Shown here: positions 25,701 through 34,512 of the stretch, piece after piece
Position numbering within the stretch: position 1 is the stretch's first letter
Layout: each line of letters opens with the position of its first letter
Source: Podocnemis expansa
Lineage: Eukaryota; Chordata; Testudines; Podocnemididae
Direction of reading: 5' to 3'
Assembly: GCA_007922195.1 (NCBI GenBank)
Contig: ML681971.1
Location: 636,439-700,438 of the forward strand
Length of the DNA stretch: 64,000 nucleotides
Made by a program: the position numbers and the translations under genes
Notes under the pieces: model-generated
Database searches by the model: none
The model's input: the letters and a program-made list of their open reading frames with translations, nothing else
What the model was told of the DNA's origin: nothing

Positions 25701-28700
25701 TCTGGCTCATGAGGTTGTGGTGGGAGGGTGGGGGCAACCCTGGCGACCCTGATTTGGCCATGATGCTGAGGCCAGCCTGGAGAACCCAGAGCTCACCTGG
25801 CTCCCTGGAGGAGACTGCCAGGGAGCCAGAAGGGGACACTCAGGAAGCCACAAGTTGCTCACCGAGCCTGTGCTGCTGATCCCTACACTGGTATAACCTA
25901 CAGTTACTGCAGGCCCAGCCTGTTCCAGCCGGAGGTGCTCTTACCAAGTCCTCACCGTTGAGCTCTCCCCAAGTAGAGCCAATCCGGCTGTCAAGAACCG
26001 CCGAGTCCAGGCTCTGCAGGGAACAGAGGAGCATGTGAGAGCTGCACTCAGTCCCTGGGGGTGGATTCAGCTTCCCTTAGCTCTTTCCGGACCCAAAGGA
26101 GAGCAAAAAGGACTTTTCCTGGCACTAGTGGCAGGTGTGACAGAGAATTTCTAAGCCCAGTTCCTGGCATGCGGGAGGGAGGGAACTGTCACACTGCCAG
26201 CATGGGGGACTTGTTCTCCACCACAGACCTGCTGACACTGGGGACAGTGAGGGGAAGGGGTAGTGCACACAGCCGTCTCCCATTTGGGACTGGGGCTGCT
26301 GAAGTTAAGGGGAGAATCCTGTGCGTGGGAACTGAGGGACCCCCTGCCCAGAGACCTGGAAGGAGACAGCACTGCTCCCTTGGCACCTGCAGGCAATGTT
26401 CCCTCTAAGCTGTGTGGCCGCGCAGCTCCCCGCTGCTGCCCCATGCAAGGGACACTGCCCACCGTGCACACCCAGTGGCCAGAGTCCTTACCAAGCCAGA
26501 AGACTCTGTCTTCCAGGCGACCGAGAGCCCCCCCCCCCCAGAGCTGGGAGTTATTAAAACTCCCACCCAGGGAAGCTCTGATGGAGCACGCTCCGAACAT
26601 CTGAATATGCTCTGTCATTACTTCTCTGGTTGGAGGAGCCACGGCTCGACCCTGCGCGGCTGGGTAAGAGCACGGAGGGGGTAGCTGGGGGGCTACCAGG
26701 GGGAGTGGGCTAGGCTAGGAGAAGGGGATCAGGCTGGCTCAGGAGGCAGCTTACCAGCAGAGCTGGGGGGTGCAGGATCAGGCCTGCGGGCGGTGTGGCC
26801 CATGCAGCGAGCAACGCGAGTTGCTCTGCCGCCTCAGGGCCTTAGAGGGAACATTGCCTGCGGAAAAAGGACTGAACCCACATGCCCACCTGGAGCCTCT
26901 GACCCCGCTCACCTCCAGCGTGGGCTTGCCATGTACAGCTCTCATCACTGCTGGGTCTCCCAAATCATTCTGCTCCTCATCCTCTTCATGCTCCTCCTCC
27001 TCTTCTTCTTCTTCATCTTGGTCATCTGCCCCTATCTCCTCCTCCTCCTCCTCCTCCTCCTCCTCCTCCTCTTCTTCTTCTTCATCTGCCCCTAACAGCT
27101 CCTCCTCCTCCATGTCAGCATAATTGTCATGCTGAGCCCCAGGCTCTGTCTCACCTTCCTCCCCTGCCTCTTCCATCTCCTCGAACACAGGTTTCTCCTC
27201 TTCTGCCCCCAGGCCAGGCTCCTCTGTGGCTTTGTCCTCCTCCTCATCCTCCACCAATGCCACCTGCTCACTTCCACCCATGGGGCTCATCTCAGGGCCT
27301 TTATCTGGAAGAGCTGGGACTTTGGCCACTTCCTCCTCCATGGAGTCTCGATCTTTGGGGAAAGAAAGGAGGGTTCCAATCAGGGCAGGGAGCCAGGGGA
27401 CAGCCCAGCACCCTTGAGGCTGTCTGATGGCACAAGTCTCAGGGGATATGCTGCCCTGACAAATGGGGGGCACTAGGTGCTTCAAAAAGTAGCCTTTCAC
27501 AGCCTCCTGCTCCAGAAAGCAGCTCCCCTGGTGTGTGATCTTGCAAATGAGTGACACCACTAAACCCCACCTCAGCTGACAACAATTCCCAATAAGCCCA
27601 CTTACACCCCAGCCACCTGGACCTTCTGGTTCCCCACTGCATTCATTTTCCAAAGTCTGCTCACCCCCATGCCCTTTGGGGCATCCTCTTCCGCTGTCCC
27701 CAAGCCCTACCTAGCCCAAAGGTCATTTCGTTGTATAGATCAATCTCCTCATCTTCCTCCACCATTTCCTCCAGCAAAGGGGCATCTTCTACCAGAAGGT
27801 ATTCTTCTAAGATCTAGGAGACAGAGTGAGACAGGGAGTAGGGTGTTGCTGCCCCTTCCAGGAGCCAGCAAGCAAAGAAACTTGTGTGTCCCGACCTACT
27901 CCAAGTCAGAGAGGGGGGTGAGCAACCCTCCCAACCCCAGTCTAAGAGGAGTTGCTGAACCAATGTCAAGGTAGTGACAAAGATCTCCTCCTAACCATGT
28001 CCCAGGCAGTGTGTATTCTGCTGGCTAACAGTTGGTATTTAGAGGCCCCTGATTGGCATTAGCCTGTACTATAAACCTCAGAACCCCTGGCACTCTCATG
28101 GCATTAAAAAAGGGTGATAGCAACTTAGTCTAAAAAAATGTTCAGCTACTCCACTGAAATCAGTGGGAAATTTAGTCTACTTCAGCAGAAATTAACCTTG
28201 AGGATCCGAGCCAGGAATGTCCATCAAGGACTCAGAGGATCCATGCAGATTTTAACAGTGCCTTGGTGTGGCTACAGGACTACTCACAGACCCATGGTCT
28301 TGGCTGGTAAAGCTCCTGTTGCATGCAGCATATCGCTGAATAGAAAAATAATGCCAGAACTTTTAGAAACAAAGCTATTTCTGTCCTTTGTTGACCTGAT
28401 CCTTGGCACATGCAGTTCCCCAATTTCTTAAAATGAAAACTGAGATTCAGCAGAATCACCACTGGTCAAGTGGAGATGACTAGATCAAGGGACTAAGATG
28501 CCACCCCAGTGACACAACGCCTGTATGTAAATCTGATACAATGAGCTGACCGAGAGAGAGTGGTGTAGTTTGAACAGCAACAGAACAAAGGTCCTTCTGC
28601 AGCAGCATGTTTGACAGACCACCAAGAGCAGAAGAAAAAGGCTAGAGAGGATGTTCCAGTGCTAAGGGCAAGAAACAACCAATACCTGTTGTTTGACTGT

Positions 28701-29691
28701 AAGGACAGCAGGGAAAGGGGGGCATTGTACAAGAGATGTGATCTAGAGAGAGGCTGGGAGAAGAGCCAAGAGGCTAACCAGGGCACCAGCCTAGGGAGGA
28801 GCATAAAGTTGCCTCACTGGGAAATGGTAAGACATCCCAGTCTGGTGAGGCTGAAGTAGTGGAGAGAGAGCTCAGAGGAGTGTCCAAGACGCAGCTGAAC
28901 AGGAGAACTTGGGTGAAGGAGGAGAGATGGGCTTGAGATCAGCCTCACAGAAGCAGTAGTTGAATCTGTAGGAATGAAAAAGTTCTAAGAAGGTCATGAA
29001 CCACTGGTAGGGAGAGGGCCTTCCACATCATACCATTAGACTCTAAACTGGGACAAGTTGCATTGACCTGGGAGGGACTAAACAAAGCAAAAGCAAGGGT
29101 TAGGATCCATGCTAAGGAAAGCAAACTACAGCCTAGACAGCAGAACAAACATTCCTGGAGGGGAACAAGATAATAACCTAACTAGGCAGGAGTTCCTGGG
29201 GGCCCATAGCACACCTGTCATCTGGGACTATGCACCCACATAGTAGCCAGCCCCATCCCCGTCCCCATCCAGCAGATTGGCCTGCTTGGGAACCAGCTCA
29301 GTCCTGCTTTGGGGAGCCTCCTGGGGCCCCCGTGGAGCAGCTCTGCCCCCAGAGAGCAAGCAACTGCCCACTCTCAAGCTGCACTGCTCTCCCACCTGGC
29401 TGCCTGCTGGACTAGGGCAGGTAACCATCCTGTCCCCACAAAGTCAGGCACCTGGGCAAAGGGCAGAGCAGTTGGGGCACTGGAAGAGATGAGTGAGCAC
29501 AGACCCACGCAGGAACGTCAGATGGGGCGGGAGGGACAAGCACCCAGAGCATATGCCCCCGGGCCCCGCACAGAGGGAGCCCTCCCATACCCCATCCGCC
29601 CCAAAAGCAAGAGGGTCCAAGCTCCGGGGGCGGGGGAAGAGCCAAGACGGCTGTGGAGGGCACTTACAGCCGGCTCACTGCGCTCCGCCAT
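13769..29691 (-). CDS. PATL2: PAT1 homolog 2, oocyte mRNA-repression factor
   Basis: Spliced from 18 phase-consistent GT-AG exons (listed 3'-5' on plus): 13769-13922, 14055-14152, 14377-14517, 16152-16311, 16855-17003, 17756-17800, 18213-18310, 18395-18515, 20230-20371, 21417-21497, 22137-22291, 23791-23877, 24120-24287, 24950-25015, 25945-26013, 26913-27352, 27711-27813, 29668-29691. This gives 766 residues. Residues 27-42 hold the acidic Pat1 N-terminal motif ([11 protein letters not shown]), the DDX6-binding region in Pat1 proteins. Residues 124-169 are acidic, with runs of 16 and 8 Glu. The middle carries RNA-linked Pat1 blocks ([29 protein letters not shown]). Residues about 534-766 form the helical Pat-C domain ([16 protein letters not shown], ending [16 protein letters not shown]). 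Pat1-family proteins link deadenylated mRNAs to repression and decapping; PATL2 is the oocyte form, and its human defects arrest oocyte maturation. Assignment to PATL2 rather than PATL1 rests on synteny with B2M. The commonly cited human protein is shorter (about 543 residues). Confidence 0.93.
14823..15340. mobile_element. hAT-type element in PATL2 intron (518 bp)
   Basis: The termini are CAGCTGATCCCAAACTTTGG and GGTTAGGAACCACTG. The target duplication is CCTTACAG / CCCTACAG (7 of 8). It shares its interior (GGAGACTGGTGGCCCTTCAG) with the element at 45095-45617, so the two are one family. The larger hole 14518-16151 is otherwise PATL2 intron. Confidence 0.8.
15484..15832. mobile_element. hAT-type element in PATL2 intron (349 bp)
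   Basis: The left end (T)AGGGCCGTAACTAGG and the right end CCTAGGTACGGCCCTG are inverted repeats; the first base of the left end is mutated. The putative duplication is CACCCCAT / CACCTCAC (6 of 8). Confidence 0.65.
18695..18800 (+). repeat. tRNA-derived SINE (5' truncated)
   Basis: Contains ACAAGGAGTTGTGTGGCACT, ACTAACAGATTTATTTTTTG and ATCCCACTTCGTCAGATGCT. It lies in the PATL2 intron between the exons at 18395-18515 and 20230-20371. Confidence 0.9.
19411..20193. mobile_element. GC-rich hAT-type element in PATL2 intron
   Basis: The termini CAGTGTCCCCTCTAAGCTG and CCCCTTAGAGGGAACATTG form an inverted repeat of the same family as 26394-26856. The flanking duplication is poor. The interior contains the GC-rich proline/alanine-coding-like block also seen near 25150-25760, 30480-31140 and 54310-55107, probably a second insertion. 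The interior frames are not genes. Its right end lies 37 bp from the PATL2 exon at 20230-20371. Confidence 0.65.
25145..25765. repeat. GC-rich dispersed repeat in PATL2 intron
   Basis: It starts near CAGGGTTCAGCAACCC, a hAT-like end, and contains GGAATGGCCTGCTCCATGGA and related blocks shared with 19600-20100, 30500-31100 and 54400-54800. The long overlapping frames on both strands reflect GC content. The right end is not resolved. Confidence 0.55.
26394..26856. mobile_element. hAT-type element next to PATL2 exon 3 (463 bp)
   Basis: The termini CAATGTTCCCTCTAAGCTG and GGCCTTAGAGGGAACATTG are near-perfect inverted repeats. The duplication is CCTGCAGG / CCTGCGGA (6 of 8). It ends only 56 bp downstream, in the sense of transcription, of the exon 3 splice donor. 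Confidence 0.8.
26913..27352 (-). CDS. PATL2: PATL2 exon 3, acidic low-complexity exon
   Basis: This 440-nt exon encodes residues 43-189. It contains a GAG/GAA trinucleotide tract (plus strand CTC/TTC, about 26990-27115) coding 16 consecutive Glu (133-148) and 8 Glu (156-163). The two runs are separated by IGADDQD, which partly repeats the LLGAD before the first run. The tract is likely length-polymorphic. Boundaries are CCCCAAAG/ATCG (acceptor) and CTGGAG/GTGAGC (donor). It is part of the PATL2 entry, listed separately for its composition. Confidence 0.9.
27814..29667 (-). other. PATL2 intron 1
   Basis: A 1.85-kb intron between the 8-codon first coding exon and exon 2. No repeat or open frame with recognisable content was seen. 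The short gap 27353-27710 is intron 2 and also appears to be unique sequence. Confidence 0.7.
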
Positions 29692-29900
29692 CGCGCTTCC
29701 CACCCACCGCGATTTCCCTCCATGGGGCCAGGCTTCGGCCGCCAGCCGGCGTTTAAAGGGCGGAGGCACGTGGAGCGAGGCTACGCAGTGCGCATGCTCC
29801 AGACGCACTCTGCCGTACAACATGGCGGCCTACAGGCGTGGAGGAGTGTGCAGTTTCCTACCCGTCGGTCGGAGCGACGTCATCTGGGCTGTACGTTGGA
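29692..29900 (-). promoter_or_regulatory. PATL2: PATL2 promoter-proximal GC-rich region
   Basis: A CpG-rich stretch immediately upstream of the PATL2 start codon (29689-29691), without a TATA box. It contains an NRF1-like TGCGCATGC (29789-29797) and a YY1-like AACATGGCGGCC (29819-29830), both common in TATA-less promoters. The transcription start was not determined. Confidence 0.5.
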
Positions 29901-29984
29901 GTCTGCTTCAAAAGGGATCATTCTAGCGCCGCCCGGTTCCGGGCTGTGTTGTAGTCTAGGGACTCCCCACCCCTTCTAGCTGTC

Positions 29985-30172
29985 TTGCAGTGCTTCATTG
30001 CTCCCCCTTTGTGCAATGGCGCAATCCCATGGTTCTTCATTCCCCCTCCGGTGGTGTGTAGTGGTGCATTCGTGGAATTCCTCATCTCTCTCCCCCTCCG
30101 GCACTGTGTAGTGTCCGGGTTTCGCCTTATCGTGCCCCCCCCCCCATCTGTGCGATGGTGCAGTCCGGTCCG
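29985..30172. repeat. Degenerate minisatellite, about 45-bp unit
   Basis: About four diverged units share CATT/CATC followed by a C-rich run, then GTGTG or GTGCGATGGTG and a GCA or GTC segment. Examples are TTCATTCCCCCTCCGGTGG and CTCTCCCCCTCCGGCACTG. It lies 300-480 bp upstream of PATL2. Confidence 0.55.
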
Positions 30173-30240
30173 CGTTCTCTCAGCTGGTGGCGGCGTGGGA
30201 GAGCAGGAGGGGCGGGCGCAGAGCGAAGGCTGAGCTGGAT

Positions 30241-30432
30241 CTGTGGTTGCCAACGTTTCCTTTGCTGGGGCACACCTTGCTGCCTTTAATTAATTTGAGG
30301 CACAAGACCATATAGTTTCCAAACGAACTCATGAGTATTCATGAGCCAATCCAGAGCTCTTTTGAGTAGTTTTTCAAGAAATTTTGTGGCACACCCACTC
30401 AGACCTCATGGCACACTGGTTGGGAAACACTG
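30241..30432. mobile_element. Short hAT-type MITE (about 192 bp)
   Basis: The left end CTGTGGTTGCCAACG and right end GTTGGGAAACACTG are mutated inverted repeats of the CAGTGGTTCCCAAC type. The flanks are AGCTGGAT / TGCTAGAT (6 of 8). Confidence 0.6.
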
Positions 30433-30472
30433 TGCTAGATCCTTGCGGGTGCCACTAGCATGAGGTTCCCAG

Positions 30473-31565
30473 GCAGAGGCAGCCTTAGGCAATGGGAGGC
30501 CCTAGGTGAGGGGTGTTGATGGTGCCACCTATAGGCCCCCAATGCTACCCTTACTGGGCAACTGGGTCCCCACTTTCACCCTAATCGCTCTCCCCCACAG
30601 TCCCAACTCCCTGGGTTGGGGAGGGGGCCACCGACCTCACAGGCCAAAGGCTGTTCCACCTGCCTGCCCAGCCAGCCTCTGGAGGTGCAGCAGTGCTCCC
30701 TGCGTACACCCAGCCAGCCATGGCTCCCCAGGGGGAGGAAAGCGGCTGGCATGGCACTGCAGCTTGCGGAGACAGGGGCCTCCTAGAGCAGCCCACTCTG
30801 AAGAGTTCGGGCTGCTTCACCCCTGGCCAGCCCAGGTGTGAATAGAAGCTTCCTGGCCTCCAGGCCCTTGATCAAGTCTGCTCAGGCCTGGGGTGGCAGG
30901 GGGTGAAGCGGCCTGAACTCCTTGGAGTGGGCCACTCCAGGGGGTCCCAGTCTGTGCAAGCCACAGCACTGCACCGGCCACTTTCCTCCATCCCCCTGGG
31001 GAGGTATGGCCAGCTGAGTGTACACAAGGAGCACTGCTGCAAGACGGTGGGCAGTGCAGTTGCTGTTCTTGGCAGTCCACGGCCCCATACTCCCCTACCA
31101 CCCCATGGTGCGAGTGCTGGGGTAACTGAAGCAAGTGACCGCTATGGGATCCAGGGGCGTTGCTGGCACTGGGCACTCGTGAGCATGTGCCCCAAACCCC
31201 AGCGCCAGTTCCCCGGATGTCTGGCCTAATGGGCCCAGCCACTGGCGGCCGCGGTGGCCCTGTCCCCCACTGGGGATCCGAGGCCCAGCTGCCGATTGGC
31301 TGCAGTGGCCCCGTCCCCTGCCAGGGATCCAGGGCCCAGCCGCTGGCGGCCCCGGCGGCCCCGTCCCCCACTGGGGATGCGGGGCCTGGCTGCCCACGGC
31401 GGCACGTGGCCGCCCATGGCGGTGCCTGGCCCTGTCCCCGGCCAGGGGGCGGGGCCTGAGCCCATGCCCCGGGTCCCTCCCCCAGCCAGCGATGCCCCTG
31501 ATGGGATCCCCTTCCTGCTGAGGGCCCTAGGCGACTGCCAGCTGTGCTTACCCCAAAAGCCACCT
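30473..31565. mobile_element. GC-rich composite repeat, interrupted
   Basis: It begins CAGAGGCAGCCTTAGG and ends around GAGGGCCCTAGGCGACTGCC, with an interior like 54310-55107 and 19600-20100. A separate hAT element (31152-31500) is inserted inside it. The outer termini are only approximate. Confidence 0.55.
31152..31500. mobile_element. hAT-type element nested in composite repeat (349 bp)
   Basis: The termini CAGGGGCGTTGCTGGC and CCAGCGATGCCCCTG are inverted repeats, with the exact 8-bp duplication ATGGGATC at 31144-31151 and 31501-31508. The interior (about 31240-31400) has three roughly 60-bp tandem units built on GGCCCCGTCCCC and CAGGGATCC-like motifs. It is the same family as 4248-4530. 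Confidence 0.85.
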
Positions 31566-31802
31566 CTGTTCCTGGGTTACACGCTCTCAGGTTGGCTGCA
31601 TGACGGCCATTGGCCATTCCATTTAATCCCATTGGCTCTTACCACCACTCTCAGATTCAGAGGATAAAGGAGCCCATCACAGCAGTGCTGCAGACTAAAC
31701 TGGTAGCATGGCATGGTTGCTCTGATGGGGGGGGGGTGACAGCTGTACACCTGCTGTGACTATGTACTGACATGAGTCTAACAAATTCTTTAAGCTCCAC
31801 TT

Positions 31803-31932
31803 CTTAAGCATCTGATGAAGTGGGATTTTTCTCCCATGAAAGCTCCTGTGATAAATTTTTTAGTCTTTAAAAGTGCAACAAGACTCCTTGTTTGTTTGGC
31901 CTAACTAGACTAACAGGGCTACCCCTTTAAAA
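31803..31932 (-). repeat. tRNA-derived SINE, near full length
   Basis: It reads AAGCATCTGATGAAGTGGGA, CTTTAAAAGTGCAACAAGAC and ACTAACAGGGCTACCCCTTT, the reverse complement of tail, body and head. The stretch 31933-32617 beyond it shows nothing recognisable apart from a proline-rich GC stretch. Confidence 0.9.
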
Positions 31933-32617
31933 CTAATGAATTCTTCTGTTTAAAATTGACTGCGATAGCTTTACGGACCATGTTTCTATTAAGAGGTTGG
32001 ATGTTCAGATGTAATAATCATAGAAGCAGAAATTTGTTATTCAGAAGAAGTGGGAGGCATTTCCTTAAATTGCAGTGAAACGGGATTACTTTCACTTTTA
32101 TTAAAATCTCATGGACAGGAGGTTACAGTTCAGTTTCCTTTTACAGGAAACCCTGTCAATCACAGTTGTTTACTATGAGATCATCATCATCAGCGGGGAT
32201 CTCCATTTGAACAGCTATAAGCAAGCCAAACAAGCCCTTACTGTGGTCAGGAGCCTTGCTGACCCCAAAAAAGGGTAGGGCCTAGGCCCGGCCCTCTGCC
32301 CCACCCTTGGCCCAATCCAACTCTGGGGGCCCAATCCAGCTCCAGGACCCAAACTGGCCTCAGCTGCTGCTGGGAAGCGGCAAGTGGCCCAGGGAGACCT
32401 GATCCAGTCCCAGCCATGGCAGCCAAGCAGCAGAGGGGCTGCTGCAGCCGGCAAGGGTCCTGGAGCTGTCCAGGCACAGCAAGCAGCCCCAGCCTGGTTC
32501 CAGCTCCTTCCGCTGCCAGCTAGCAGCAGGCAGCCACAGCCAGATCCAGGGCATGGCAAGGGTGATGACAGGCTCGTGCCCTGCAGGCCCAGTGCCAGCG
32601 ATGGCCATGATTGCAGT

Positions 32618-32838
32618 CAAAGACTATCAAGGAGTGTGGCACTTAAAGACTAACAAATTTATCACAGGAGCTTTTGTGGGAGAAAATTCCACTTTGTCAG
32701 ACACTTTGAAACATCTGACAAAGTGGGATTTTCCCCCATGAAAGCTCATGTGATAAATACATTCATTAGTCTTTAAGTGCCACAGGACTCCTTGCTTGTT
32801 TTGCTGACCTAGACTAACACAGCTACCCCTTTAGAAAG
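32618..32838. repeat. Inverted tail-to-tail SINE pair
   Basis: The left arm (32618-32709, plus) lacks the tRNA-like head. The right arm (32710-32838, minus) is near full length and ends ACACAGCTACCCCTTTAG. The two tails meet at CACTTTGAAACATCTG with no spacer, the same arrangement as the fold-back at 6463-6634 but more diverged. Confidence 0.85.
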
Positions 32839-33095
32839 AAGACTATCTATGTGAATAATCCTGTTTCGTGCGTTTGGCTGAGTAAAGGCTGAAGGATCAG
32901 AAACAAAGACACTAAATCTCAGCTGAAAACTGGCCAGCTGACAGGATTGGTAAGAGATGCAGAGATTGTCACTTAAATCCTAAATGGAATGAGCCTGTTT
33001 CTGCTACTATTGAGGTCCCTGACATAGTTCCATTGACACCAGTACAGGGAAAAAAGTCCTTACAACCTCATTATAAAACAACTATATGTTCTAGC

Positions 33096-33185
33096 ACAGT
33101 GGTTTTCCAAATTTTTTTCTTGGGACTCAGTTGAAAAAAATCATTTATACCTGCGAACCAACAATTATATCTCTGAGCAATCATA
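33096..33185. mobile_element. hAT-like fragment
   Basis: CAGTGGTTTTCCAAA followed by AAAAAAATCATTTATACCTG matches the left part of the element at 54178. Its right part is missing or displaced by the adjoining CR1. Confidence 0.5.
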
Positions 33186-34411
33186 GAATCATAGAATCAT
33201 AGGGTTGGAAGGGACCCCACGAGGTCATCTAGTCCAACCCCCTGCCAAAAAAAGCAGGACCACTCCCATTAGATCATCCCAGTCAGTGTTTTGTCCAGCT
33301 GGGACTTGAACACCTCCAGAGATGGAGATTCCACCACCTCCCTAGGCAGCTTATTCCAATGCTTCACCACTCGCCTAGTAAGGAAGTTTTTCCTAATATC
33401 CAGCCTGGACCGCCCCAGCTGTAACTTGAAACCATTGCTTCTTGTTCTGCCCTCTGTTACTACAGAGAACAGTCGAGCTCCCTCCTCCTTGGAGCAACCC
33501 TTCAAGTAGTTGAAGGTTGCTATCAAATCCCCCCTCAGTCTTCTCTTCTGCAGGCTAAATAAGCCTAGTTCCTTCAGTCTTTCTTCATAGGGCTTGTGCT
33601 CCAGCCCTTTGATCATTTTGGTTGCTCTCCTCTGGACTCTCTCTAATTTGTCCATGTCCTTTTTGTAGTGGGGAGCCCAAAACTGGACACAGTATTCCAG
33701 ATGTGGCCTCACTAGTGCAGAATAGAGGGGAATGATCACATCCCTTGATCTGCTGGTAACACTTCTTCTGATGCAGCCCAGTATGCCATTGGCCTTTTTG
33801 GCAGCAAGAGCACACTGCTGACTCATGTCCAGCTTCCCATCCACCATGACTCCCAGGTCCTTTTCTCCAGTGCTGCTATTTAGCTGATCACTCCCCAGCC
33901 TGTAGCAGTACATGGGGTTTTTTCGTCCCAAGTGCAGGATTTTACACTTATCCTTGTTGAACCTCATGAGATTCCTCTTGGCCCACTGCTCCAATTTGTC
34001 TAGGTCTCCCTGAATCCTGTCCCTGCCCTCTAGGGTGTCTACCGTTCCCCCCAGTTTGGTATCATCTGCAAACTTACTAAGTGTGCAATCTATCCCATCA
34101 TCCAGATCATTAATGAAAACATTGAACAGAACTGGCCCCAGGACCGACCCCTGGGGCACACCACTTGTTACTGCCTGCCAACTTGACATGGAGCCATTGA
34201 TTCCTACACGCTGAAACCGTTGTTCTAGCCAGTTTTCTATCCACCTTACAGTCCGTGCATCTAACCCATACTTCCTTAATTTGCCAATGAGAATGCTGTG
34301 GGAAACCGTATCAAAAGCCTTGCTAAAGTCAAGGTATATCACATCAACGGCTCTTCCCGCATCCACAAATCCAGTCATCTCATCATAGAAGGCGAGAGGG
34401 AGAAAGCCCAC
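33181..34411 (-). mobile_element. CR1 LINE, 5' truncated, intact 3' open frame
   Basis: On the minus strand an uninterrupted 380-residue frame (34411-33269) encodes the palm, thumb and C-terminal part of a CR1 reverse transcriptase. It contains [11 protein letters not shown] (motif A), [19 protein letters not shown] (motif B), the FADD active site in KFADDTKL (motif C), then the C-terminal domain ending [12 protein letters not shown]. The 3' end has the CR1 tail repeat (plus strand ATCATAGAATCATAG, 33181-33203). The endonuclease and the N-terminal part of RT are absent, so it cannot move by itself. The lack of stops suggests a fairly recent insertion. A SINE abuts its 5' end. Confidence 0.95.
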
Positions 34412-34512
34412 GAAAGCTCATGCAAAAAATAAATCTGTTAGTCTTAAAGTGCCACACAACTGCTTGTTGTTTTTTTACTGGACTAGACTAACACGGCTAT
34501 CCCTTTGGAAAC
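34408..34512 (-). repeat. tRNA-derived SINE abutting the CR1
   Basis: CACGAAAGCTCATGCAAAAA, then GTCTTAAAGTGCCACACAAC and AACACGGCTATCCCTTTGG, the reverse complement of the SINE. Head and body are complete; the tail stops at the CR1 junction. Confidence 0.9.

Noticed and set aside
27129..27476. Leucine-rich plus-strand frames opposite PATL2 exon 3
   Set aside because: They are the reverse complement of the poly-Glu coding tract.
30817..31632. Minus-strand frame of 271 codons
   Set aside because: It crosses the boundary of a nested hAT element and its internal tandem units, so it is not a gene.
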